Under the pieces are notes generated by a model. It was not told the DNA's origin. It saw only the letters and a program-made list of their open reading frames with translations, and ran no database searches. The position numbers and the translations under genes are program-made. Of a stretch of 64,000 bases of DNA, positions 45,588 to 53,417 are shown piece by piece. This stretch comes from JBCCMA01 sp045107005 (lineage in GTDB: Bacteria; Pseudomonadota; Gammaproteobacteria; Steroidobacterales; JBCCMA01), in the NCBI GenBank assembly GCA_045107005.1, contig JBGCFP010000001.1:1-64000 (forward strand). Reading direction: 5' to 3'. Each line of letters opens with the position of its first letter. Position 1 is the stretch's first letter.

Positions 45588-47039
45588 ATGGGCCATTTGA
45601 AACGACTTCGGGTGATCGGCGGCGTGTTGTTGATGGGGGTGACCGGATTTGCCTGCGGCTTGACGCCCGCCGAGGTTGGCACGGATGTCAGGCTGGCGCA
45701 GGACGCGTTCGAGCGCGTGCATCCCGGGTACGAGCGCTACACCAGCGCGGCGAGCTTGACCACGGCCTGGCAGACCATTATCGACGACGCGGACGCCGCC
45801 GATGGCATGTCCGTTGAAGCGCTCTATCTGCGCTTGCAGGCCGTTTTGGCGATGATTCGCTGCGACCACACGAAAGCCGAGTTGCCCAAAGCGATGAGCC
45901 AGGCGCGCAAAACCGATCCGGTTTACCTGCCGTTGCGCTACACGTTGGTCAACGGGCGCGCGCTCGTGCTGGCCGTGGCGCCGGATCTGGGGATCGCCGT
46001 TGGCGATGAAATTCTTGCCATCGACGGGATGGCCATGGCCGAACTGATTGCTCGCTACGCGCCATTAATTCCGGTCGATGGTTTTACCGAACATGCACGT
46101 GAAGACGAGTTGGCGGATTCGCGGGAGTTTCCCGGCGGTGGCATTGAGCACTTCATGGCGTTGGCTGGCGTGGCGCCTACCGCCTCGCTTTTGGTCAAAC
46201 AGGAGCAGGGCGTCGAGCGCACCGTGACCGTATCGCGCATTGGATTGACCGCGCAACGCGAGCTGGCCGCGCATCTTGACGGGGCTTCTGATTTTGCCGA
46301 CAGCGTCACTCTTGATGTGCAGGAAGACGGCGTCGCGATCTTGCGCGTCGACAGTTTCATCAACTATCGCAACACGGTAGATCCCGACGAATTATTCGGT
46401 CCGATTTTTCGCTCGATTAACGCGGCGAACGTGCGGCATCTGATTGTCGATTTGCGTCGCAATGGCGGTGGTTCGAACGACGCTCGCGACAGCCTGTTCG
46501 CGCATTTGATCACCAAGCGCGCGTCGATCGTGCGCGAGAGCCAGATTCGCACGCTGGATCTGTCCGGTCTGCGCGAGCACGTGTCCACGTGGGAAAAACG
46601 TGCGCTGAATCCCAGTCGTCTTTGGTTCAAGAAACTCGACGATCGTCGCTATCGCTTGCGCAGTTGGATGATTGGCATACGCAGCACGATCCGCCCGGCC
46701 CGGGATGCTTACGAGGGGAAGCTCACAGTGCTGACTTCCACCGGCAACTCGTCCGGGTCGGCGATGATGATTGGGGCTCTGCAGGGCGTCGGCCGCGCGC
46801 GTCTTGTCGGAGAGCGTACCGGAGGAAACCTGGCGGGTTCAACGGCGGGCACGCTGTTTTTTCTGAAGCTGCCGGACAGCGAGATTGTGCTGCGACTTCC
46901 CGTTCTGCGCAGCGTAACGGGCTACGACGAAGACGATCGCGGGTTGGGTATTGTGCCCGACGTGCTGGTCGAGCCCACGTTTGAAGACGTGCGCGCGGGG
47001 CGGGATGTCGTATTGAATCGCGCGTTGCTCGAGGACTGA
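45588..47039 (+). CDS. S41 family periplasmic peptidase-like protein
   Basis: A 483-residue protein with an N-terminal hydrophobic signal (about 5-25, ending FACG, possibly a lipobox Cys). A PDZ-like segment (VGDEILAIDGMAMAELI) and an S41 tail-specific protease domain with VRHLIVDLRRNGGGSND follow. The nucleophile region is VLTSTGNSSGSAMMIGAL, with a later GERTGGNLAGS. It probably cleaves or binds peptides in the envelope. The SSGSA form carries the Ser expected for catalysis. A separate, truncated S41 fragment lies about 1.2 kb downstream. Confidence 0.85.
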   Translation: MGHLKRLRVIGGVLLMGVTGFACGLTPAEVGTDVRLAQDAFERVHPGYERYTSAASLTTAWQTIIDDADAADGMSVEALYLRLQAVLAMIRCDHTKAELPKAMSQARKTDPVYLPLRYTLVNGRALVLAVAPDLGIAVGDEILAIDGMAMAELIARYAPLIPVDGFTEHAREDELADSREFPGGGIEHFMALAGVAPTASLLVKQEQGVERTVTVSRIGLTAQRELAAHLDGASDFADSVTLDVQEDGVAILRVDSFINYRNTVDPDELFGPIFRSINAANVRHLIVDLRRNGGGSNDARDSLFAHLITKRASIVRESQIRTLDLSGLREHVSTWEKRALNPSRLWFKKLDDRRYRLRSWMIGIRSTIRPARDAYEGKLTVLTSTGNSSGSAMMIGALQGVGRARLVGERTGGNLAGSTAGTLFFLKLPDSEIVLRLPVLRSVTGYDEDDRGLGIVPDVLVEPTFEDVRAGRDVVLNRALLED

Positions 47040-47107
47040 GGCTTGGGCGCGACGCGGTGACAGCAGGTGGTTATACTTCGCGCACCGAACTTAAATGAGA
47101 CCAGATC

Positions 47108-47758
47108 ATGTCCGACGCTTTGCCCCAACTTGTTGCGTTGCTCGATGCCGCCCCCATCGTTCCGCTGGTCCAGAGCGACGACCCCGATGGCGCGGTCGCG
47201 TTGATGCAGGCTTTGCGCCGTGGCGGATTGAGCGTGGTGGAAGTGGTGCTGCGTACCGAGCGCGCCTACGAAGTGGTCGAAGCGCTGTGCGACAAAGCCG
47301 ACGATGAGATAGTGGGCGCCGGCACCATTCTCAGCGCGCAAAACGCGCGTGATGCGGTGGCTGCTGGCGCTCGTTTTTTGGTCTCGCCTGGGCTGGATGA
47401 CGGTGTGGTTGAGGTGGCCCGTGAATTGAACGTGCCGGTGCTGCCGGGTGTGGCAACCGCGACCGAAGCGCAGCGCGCGTGGAACATGGGGCTGCGTCAG
47501 GTAAAAGTGTTTCCAGCGTCGCAGTCGGGCGGCACTGGCAAAATTCGCGCGTTGGCCTCGGTGTTCCAGGGTATGCGTTTCATGCCAACCGGCGGCATTG
47601 GCGCGGCGAACCTGGCCGAGTATCTGGCTTGTCCCGAAGTTCTGGCGTGCGGCGGCAGCTGGCTGACACCCAAAGCGGCGGTTGCGAGCGGTGATTTCGA
47701 CACCGTCGAGCGCTTATGCCGGGAAGCGTTGGCGATTGCGGCTGATGTTCGAGGTTAG
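47108..47758 (+). CDS. eda: KDPG/KHG aldolase
   Basis: The 216-residue class I aldolase splits 2-keto-3-deoxy-6-phosphogluconate into pyruvate and glyceraldehyde 3-phosphate, and 4-hydroxy-2-oxoglutarate to pyruvate and glyoxylate. The Schiff-base Lys133 (VKVFPAS) and Glu45 (VVEVVLRT) sit at the same numbers as in E. coli Eda. IVGAGTIL and MPTGGIG are also conserved. No edd or glucose-6-phosphate dehydrogenase gene accompanies it. It ends just before the repeat island at 47.8 kb. Confidence 0.92.
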   Translation: MSDALPQLVALLDAAPIVPLVQSDDPDGAVALMQALRRGGLSVVEVVLRTERAYEVVEALCDKADDEIVGAGTILSAQNARDAVAAGARFLVSPGLDDGVVEVARELNVPVLPGVATATEAQRAWNMGLRQVKVFPASQSGGTGKIRALASVFQGMRFMPTGGIGAANLAEYLACPEVLACGGSWLTPKAAVASGDFDTVERLCREALAIAADVRG

Positions 47759-47868
47759 TTGAGCGGGTTTTAGCAAAGGCCCCTAAACGGTCTGCGAAAT
47801 ACCTTTGGTGATGTTTTGCGACACCACCTGAAGACAGTGAGCGATAACGACGCTATCCAGATCCCGGA

Positions 47869-47984
47869 GAGAAGTTGGGGAAGTTGGGGTCAGACCACTG
47901 GGGGTCAGAGAAGTTGGAGAAGTTGGGAGAGAAGTTGGGGTCAGACCACTGGGAGAAGTTGGAGAAGTTGGGGTCAGACCACTG
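47869..47984 (+). repeat. GAAGTTGG / GGGGTCAGACCACTG repeat block
   Basis: Seven GAAGTTGG copies start at 47871, 47880, 47910, 47919, 47931, 47955 and 47964, three times as pairs nine bases apart. They are interleaved with three copies of GGGGTCAGACCACTG starting at 47886, 47937 and 47970. Spacing is irregular and there are no unique spacers of constant length, so this is not a CRISPR array. Confidence 0.8.
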
Positions 47985-48137
47985 ATAACCCTTTGATACA
48001 AGTCCGAGACTTCTTAAAATTCGATTCTGAGCCTTCAAATCTTGTTTTCGCAACCAGAACTAGCTTCTAAGCGGTTTGAGTTAGTCAGCGCCGCCGCTCA
48101 ACTGGCTAACATTAGGCTGGGTCATAGCGATCTTGGG

Positions 48138-48175
48138 CTTAGATTACGTTTTTCGTAGCAAAAAGCGATTCTAAG
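48138..48175. repeat. Imperfect palindrome inside the repeat island
   Basis: CTTAGATTACGTTTTT (48138-48153) and AAAAAGCGATTCTAAG (48160-48175) pair at 12 of 16 positions around a six-base tip. It could be a mobile-element end or recombination hairpin, or chance in an AT-richer segment. Confidence 0.4.
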
Positions 48176-48236
48176 GCTCCAGAAATCAAGTCTTAGAAAT
48201 TTGAAGCGGCCATTGCAGAGTTATCGCTGGTCTGAC

Positions 48237-48299
48237 CCTGAGTGCCCCCTGCCTGAGTGCCCTCCCTGAGTGCGGACCCTGAGTGCGGACCCTGAGTGC
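48237..48299 (+). repeat. CCTGAGTGC tandem repeat
   Basis: Five copies of CCTGAGTGC start at 48237, 48252, 48265, 48278 and 48291, the last three intervals being exactly 13 bases (unit CCTGAGTGCGGA plus one base). The array directly abuts the truncated peptidase frame. Confidence 0.85.
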
Positions 48300-48753
48300 G
48301 CCAAGTTTTAACCGGCCAACCGAAGAAACGGAAACGGTTTACACGTTCGCCGACGTGGGCGCCGAGCGCTATTTAGATAAACCGGTCCTGATTCTGGTGA
48401 GTGAAAAAACGTTTTCGCTTGCGGAACAGCTCGCCTATGGGATGAAGCACTTCGACAAGGCGACCATCATCGGACGGACGTCGTCTGGAGCGGCTCACGC
48501 CATTGATTTTCTGGAAGTGAATGACAACTACGCTAGCCAGATTCCAGTGACATACAGCATTCATCCTGTGACCGGGACGGACTGGGAAGGGACGGGGGTT
48601 GTCCCCCATATTGTCGCTCCTGTGGATCAAGCATTAAGGACGGCCCACCTAAACGCGCTGGAAACGCTTATCGACGGTGCGACGATTGATCGAATTAAGG
48701 ATCGATACCACAGTATCAAAGACAAACTCGTTGCCTCTGACAAAGCGCGCTAG
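48283..48753 (+). pseudogene. C-terminal fragment of an S41 family peptidase
   Basis: The frame encodes about 150 residues resembling only the last third of an S41 peptidase: PVLILVSEKTFSLAEQLAYGMKHF with the nucleophile-region Ser, IIGRTSSGAAHA, then GTGVVPHIVAP. The N-terminal and PDZ-like parts are absent. The 5' end lies within the CCTGAGTGC repeats, the only in-frame start is inside the repeat array, and no signal peptide exists. It is best read as a remnant left by deletion or insertion at the repeats. It is not a copy of the intact S41 gene at 45588, whose C-terminus is different. Confidence 0.75.
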
Positions 48754-48816
48754 TGATTGCTGAGCGTTGGGACAAGACCATCGATGGCCGTGCGCTTCAC
48801 GTCAGCGACTTGAGGC

Positions 48817-51800
48817 TTAATCGTCCAGATCGTCCAACAGCGCCGACAAGTCGTCCAAACCTTGTTGATCGAGATCCGCCAGCGGGAAGTCCTGCGGCAC
48901 CGCGGTACTTTCTTCGTTGCCGCCTAAACGCCGAAGCGACGTCACCGTGTCATCGGCGAACGCCTGGATATCGGATTGGTTCAGCGCGGCGCCGGGCCAG
49001 GCGAGGTTTAACACGAGTTCTTCGCCTTCAAGCCAAGTGTTGATTTCAAGCAAATACGGACGCGGCGCAGCGGGTGCACGTGCTTCGCCGCAACGTTCGT
49101 CAATCAGCCGTAGCGTTCCGGTTTCTGCTTGGTTTGTGCGTTGGCCCAAATAGTTCACCAGCACGCGGGCTCCGGCCGCTTCGCGCACAACACGTGCGCC
49201 CGGCGCGTCGCGCGTGCCGGAACGAATGGCACCGTAGCTCACGCCCTTGTCGGGCACGTCGCGCACTGCGGACTTCGTCGCACGCAACGCAGCGGTGACG
49301 TTGTACCAGTCCTCATCGGTTGCGATGACGATGGGGTATACGCTGGTTAACCAGCCGATCGTGCGGGACAGATCCAGATCGCCCAGGCGCGCGTCGCGGC
49401 CGTGCCCTTCCACCTCCAGGCGGACCGAATTGCCCTTGGTCCGCTGACCCAGCGCGCAGGCCACTGCGCACAACAGCATTTCCTGGGTACTGGCTCGCGT
49501 CTCGCGAGAGGCATCGAGCAGGGCGTTTGTGTCGTCGGTCGGGATTCTGATCGTCAGGTTTTCCGTCTGGCCCTCGGTCAAATCGGCGATGACGAAATCT
49601 GTGCGAGTCGCTGTCAAGTCGCCAGGCAGTGGCGACAGGATTTTCGCGTAGTACTGCGCCGCATCGTCAAAGTCGCCGTCGGCCTCGAGCGTAACCAGTC
49701 GGTTTGACCACGCTTTCAATGAATCAGTCTTGGGGGCCAGCGTAGGCGGTTTGCCTTCGCCGATTTGCGTCAGCGCTTGCGCCAGGTCCTGCGTCAGTAA
49801 GCCCCAGGACTCCGCGTCGACAATAAGATGATGCGCAACGATGACGAGTTGGTCCGGTTGACCTGACGGTGTACGCACGAGGCAAATGCGCAACAGCGGT
49901 GCTGCCCCGAGGTCCAGACTGCGGTTGAGCGTGTCTGCGTGCGCATGAATGGTTGCGGTCAGCTTGTTAGCGTGGACCGCCGTCAAGTCAAGTTCACTAA
50001 CGATGTCTGCATCGACGGGCGGCGCTAGCGTTACCACCCAGCTCTCGTTTTGTTGCTCGAAGCGGCTGCGCAGCGCGTCGTGGGTTTTGAGTAAGGCCGT
50101 CACGGCGCGGCGCAATTGATCCGTTTGAATCGCGGCGCCAAGCTCGAAGCGATAGGAAAGGTTCCACTGCGACGTGCCCGTTTCGATCACGTCAAAAAAC
50201 CAGCGCTGGATGGGCATTAACGGCAGCGGACCGGTTACGGCTGACTGCGCGGCCCGCGGTTTTTGCGTCAGGCTCGCGCGTTGCGCCTGACTGGCGATGG
50301 TCGGGAAATTGAAGAAATCCGCTGGCGTCAGGTGAATGCTGGCTTTGCCCGCGCGCGCCAGAATTCGAATGCTCAACAGCGAGTCGCCGCCGAGTGCGAA
50401 GAAATCGTCATGGATACCGACTTGGCTTACGCCGAGCACGTCACACCAGATCGCGCTGAGCTCGTGCTCTAAATCGGTCGAGGGCAGCGCCTCCGGTATT
50501 GTCGATGCAGCATCGCGAAGGTCCGCGCTCGCTAACGCAGCGCGGTTGATTTTTCCCGTTGGCGTCCGCGGCAGCGCGTCGCGCCGCTCGAAGTGCTGCG
50601 GCAGCATGTAGTCTGGCAGCGCGTTGGCCATGTGCTCGCGCAGCTCGGCATCCGTGACCTCAGTATCGGTGCAGACAAACGCGACCAGGATTGGCGTGCT
50701 GCGCCGCTCGCTGCGCGGGCGCTGAATCACGAGTGCGTCGACGACGTTTTCGTGGTCAAGCAAGCGCGCTTCGATATCGCCTGGCTCCACGCGAAATCCG
50801 CGCACTTTGATTTGCAGGTCAACGCGCCCGACGAAGGCCAGCGTACCGTCGCGGCGCCAGCGGGCACGATCGCCGGTGCGATAGAGGCGGTCGTTGGCCT
50901 CAAACGGGCTGGGAACAAATCGCTCAGCCGTGCGCGATTCATCGCCCAGGTAACCCTTCGCAACTTGGGCACCGCCGATACACAGCTCGCCGGCCACGCC
51001 AACCGGCACGGGGTTGAACTCGTGATCAACGACGTAAGCGCGGGTGTTGGCAACGGGCTGCCCAATGGTCACCGCGACATTCGGTCGCAAACGTGCGGCC
51101 GTGCACCAGACGGTGGTCTCGGTGGGTCCGTATTCATTGTGCAGGGCGGTGTCTGGCAACCGCTGTGCGTGGCGCTGAACAAGTTCAGGGCTGCAAGCCT
51201 CACCGGCGACGATGGCAACTTGCAGTGCACTCAAATCCTGATCTGCGGCGTGTTCCAACACCAGGGACCACAGCGCGGGTACGCAGAGCAAGTGTGAGAT
51301 GCGCTGTGTTTCGATGACGTCGATCAAGGTCGCCATGTCTTGCTCGGCGCGCTCGCGGGCCAGGGTTAGCGTGCCGCCGCGGCCTAACGTCCAGTACAGA
51401 CCCGCGACGGAACTGTCGGTGGTCAGCGCGGACAGCAGCAGAAAATTGGTCGGCGCGTCGCCGTAATACCGGTCGCGTGCGTCGATGGAATGAAACAAAT
51501 TACGGTGGGTGATAACCACGCCTTTGGGCGTACCGGTCGAGCCGGAGGTGTAAATCAGATAAGCCGGATCATCGAGGTTTAGCGCGGGCGTGGCATCGTC
51601 AAAGTCGCCGCTTAGCGTCTCCAGCGCCAAGGCGGTTACGTCTTTGGGCAGATTGACGATGGCCGTTGACGACGCGAGCAGTTTCGCGTCGTGATCGTTG
51701 GCGCGCAACTGCGCCAGAATTTGTTTGACGCGAGACGCTGGCGCTTCAGTGCCAATGGGCACATACGCCGCGCCAGCGGCAAGAACGCCAAGCATGCCGG

Positions 51801-53379
51801 CAATCGTCTGGGTGGACCGCTCGGCGAGTATGGCTACGGAGTCGCCCGGCTTAATGCCTTTGTCGCGCAAGCCCGCGGCGATTTGCTCGACGCGAGCGAT
51901 TAACTCGCGATAGCTCGTCGTCCCCGTTTCATCGACAACGGCCGCTCGATCTGGCGTTTGGTTCGCCGCTAACTGCATTTGTTGCCACAGCGTTGTCGGC
52001 GCGTCTGTGCCGACGTCGGTCCGATTTGGGACGTCCACCACTTGCTCGCGCTGGGCGTGAGGCAATGCAAGCAAATCTTCGACGCGACGCGAGGCTGGGT
52101 CGGCCAGTGCGCGCAATACGTGTACTACCCGATCAAGCATGTCGACGACGGCGCGTTCGCCAACACGCGCTGGGTCGCTAATGAGGATCAGGCGAAAATC
52201 GTCTTCGGGTACCGCCAGGAGCGCCAGTGGGAAATGGCTGTACTCGACGAAGGTGTCGAGTTCGAAGCTGAAGTCGTTCGTGACCTCAGCAGCCGCCGAT
52301 GCGGGAAAGCTCTCGTACACCACGATCGATTCGAACACAGGCGTGCCAGCGGGTACACCACTTTGCCGTTGCGCGTGCGCCAGAGACGCTGCCTCTACGC
52401 CGCGCAGCTCGATCTGGCGCGCGTGAACGTCGGATAGAAATTGATCAACGGTGGCTGCGCGATCTACGCCGACGCGCAGAGGCAGTGTGTTGATGAACAG
52501 CCCGGCGATGTGCTCGACGTTCTCAAGCTCTGGCGGGCGACCGGAGACGGTGACACCGAATACAAGATCATCGCTTTGCGTGTAAGCGGCTATTGTCAGC
52601 GCCCACGCCGCACTGATCAGACTGCTGGGCGTGATGCGCTGCTCGCGGGCCAGCGCCGTCAGTGAAGCGTGCAGCGCAGGATCCAGCGTTCGCTCGATTT
52701 GTACGTGCGAGTTCGGCGTGGGCGGTTCGCCGTCGTCGATGTCCGGAAACACGGGTGTGCGAAAGGCCCCCAATCGCTGGCGCCAGAATTTGTTGTCGCG
52801 CGTTGAATCCCGTTGAGCCTGCCATTCAACGAAGCGCGTGAACGACGGCGCCAGTGGCGAGTCGGTGGGCAGACCATCGACGCCTTCGCGGTAAAGGCGC
52901 CGCGCGTCTTCCACCAGCAGGCGCATCGACCAGCCGTCGAGGATCAAGTGGTGGAAACTGAGCACGAATCGGTGCGTGTCGTTGCCCAGATCGATCGAAA
53001 TACAACGCAGCAGGGGTGCACGGGTCAGATCAAAACCAAGATCTCGGTCCCGTTCGAGGAGGGCGGCGAGGTTGGCTTCTTGCTGTGCCGGCGTCGCGCC
53101 TACCCAGTCGAGCGTCTGCCACGGCGTGTCCACATGATGGCGGACCAGTTGCAGCGGTTTTTCACGGCCTTCCCAGGTGAACAACGTACGCAGAACGTCG
53201 TGGCGAGCGATGACGGCCTGCCAGGCATCTCGCCAGCGCGCTTCATCAAGCGGCCCTTGCAAAAGCGCGCTGAACTGGCTGTGATACGCGCGCCGATCCG
53301 GCGACTTGATGACATGAAAGAGTATGCCTTCCTGCATCGGCGTCAGCGCACTGATGGCGGCAATGTTCTGCGCGTTCAT
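48817..53379 (-). CDS. Non-ribosomal peptide synthetase, module C-A-T-E
   Basis: A 1520-residue NRPS adding one residue. The condensation domain begins LTPMQEGILFH, typical of domains that accept a D-configured donor, with HHLILDGW at about 141-148. The adenylation domain (about 440-960) has YTSGSTGTPKG (about 608), NEYGPTETT, YRTGDRARW and GKINRAAL. The carrier domain has LGGDS with its Ser near 999. The C-terminal domain has epimerisation-type motifs: PIQRWFFD, HHLIVDAESW, EGHGRD, RTIGWLTSVYP and NYLGQ. My pocket reading D-S-A-L-I-A-E-V-W-K matches no specificity I can name. It ends with DFPLADLDQQGLDDL, similar to donor tails of epimerisation-ending NRPSs, so another module should follow elsewhere. 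It starts 38 bases after the previous NRPS and is last in the operon. Confidence 0.92.
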   Translation of the reverse strand: MNAQNIAAISALTPMQEGILFHVIKSPDRRAYHSQFSALLQGPLDEARWRDAWQAVIARHDVLRTLFTWEGREKPLQLVRHHVDTPWQTLDWVGATPAQQEANLAALLERDRDLGFDLTRAPLLRCISIDLGNDTHRFVLSFHHLILDGWSMRLLVEDARRLYREGVDGLPTDSPLAPSFTRFVEWQAQRDSTRDNKFWRQRLGAFRTPVFPDIDDGEPPTPNSHVQIERTLDPALHASLTALAREQRITPSSLISAAWALTIAAYTQSDDLVFGVTVSGRPPELENVEHIAGLFINTLPLRVGVDRAATVDQFLSDVHARQIELRGVEAASLAHAQRQSGVPAGTPVFESIVVYESFPASAAAEVTNDFSFELDTFVEYSHFPLALLAVPEDDFRLILISDPARVGERAVVDMLDRVVHVLRALADPASRRVEDLLALPHAQREQVVDVPNRTDVGTDAPTTLWQQMQLAANQTPDRAAVVDETGTTSYRELIARVEQIAAGLRDKGIKPGDSVAILAERSTQTIAGMLGVLAAGAAYVPIGTEAPASRVKQILAQLRANDHDAKLLASSTAIVNLPKDVTALALETLSGDFDDATPALNLDDPAYLIYTSGSTGTPKGVVITHRNLFHSIDARDRYYGDAPTNFLLLSALTTDSSVAGLYWTLGRGGTLTLARERAEQDMATLIDVIETQRISHLLCVPALWSLVLEHAADQDLSALQVAIVAGEACSPELVQRHAQRLPDTALHNEYGPTETTVWCTAARLRPNVAVTIGQPVANTRAYVVDHEFNPVPVGVAGELCIGGAQVAKGYLGDESRTAERFVPSPFEANDRLYRTGDRARWRRDGTLAFVGRVDLQIKVRGFRVEPGDIEARLLDHENVVDALVIQRPRSERRSTPILVAFVCTDTEVTDAELREHMANALPDYMLPQHFERRDALPRTPTGKINRAALASADLRDAASTIPEALPSTDLEHELSAIWCDVLGVSQVGIHDDFFALGGDSLLSIRILARAGKASIHLTPADFFNFPTIASQAQRASLTQKPRAAQSAVTGPLPLMPIQRWFFDVIETGTSQWNLSYRFELGAAIQTDQLRRAVTALLKTHDALRSRFEQQNESWVVTLAPPVDADIVSELDLTAVHANKLTATIHAHADTLNRSLDLGAAPLLRICLVRTPSGQPDQLVIVAHHLIVDAESWGLLTQDLAQALTQIGEGKPPTLAPKTDSLKAWSNRLVTLEADGDFDDAAQYYAKILSPLPGDLTATRTDFVIADLTEGQTENLTIRIPTDDTNALLDASRETRASTQEMLLCAVACALGQRTKGNSVRLEVEGHGRDARLGDLDLSRTIGWLTSVYPIVIATDEDWYNVTAALRATKSAVRDVPDKGVSYGAIRSGTRDAPGARVVREAAGARVLVNYLGQRTNQAETGTLRLIDERCGEARAPAAPRPYLLEINTWLEGEELVLNLAWPGAALNQSDIQAFADDTVTSLRRLGGNEESTAVPQDFPLADLDQQGLDDLSALLDDLDD

Positions 53380-53417
53380 TCGCCTGACCTACTCGTGCAT
53401 CTCATCAACAGGCCCGA

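Larger units (their letters stand above)
47759..48282. other. Repeat island between eda and a broken peptidase gene
   Basis: This 524-base stretch contains no credible gene. It holds a purine-rich repeat block (47869-47984), an AT-richer middle with an imperfect palindrome (48138-48175) and a second tandem-repeat block (48237-48299) that runs into the pseudogene. GGGTCAGACCA at the end of the first block and TGGTCTGACCC at 48228-48238 are inverted copies flanking the middle. Confidence 0.7.

Noticed and set aside
47869..47984. Possible CRISPR-like array
   Set aside because: Units are only 8-15 bases, spacing is irregular, there are no unique spacers of constant length and no cas genes nearby.
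47783..48070. Short frames with TPTSPTS or QWSDPNF repeats across the 47.9-kb repeat block
   Set aside because: They are translations of the DNA repeats in several frames, without start signals. The WSDP resemblance to the protease tail is coincidental.
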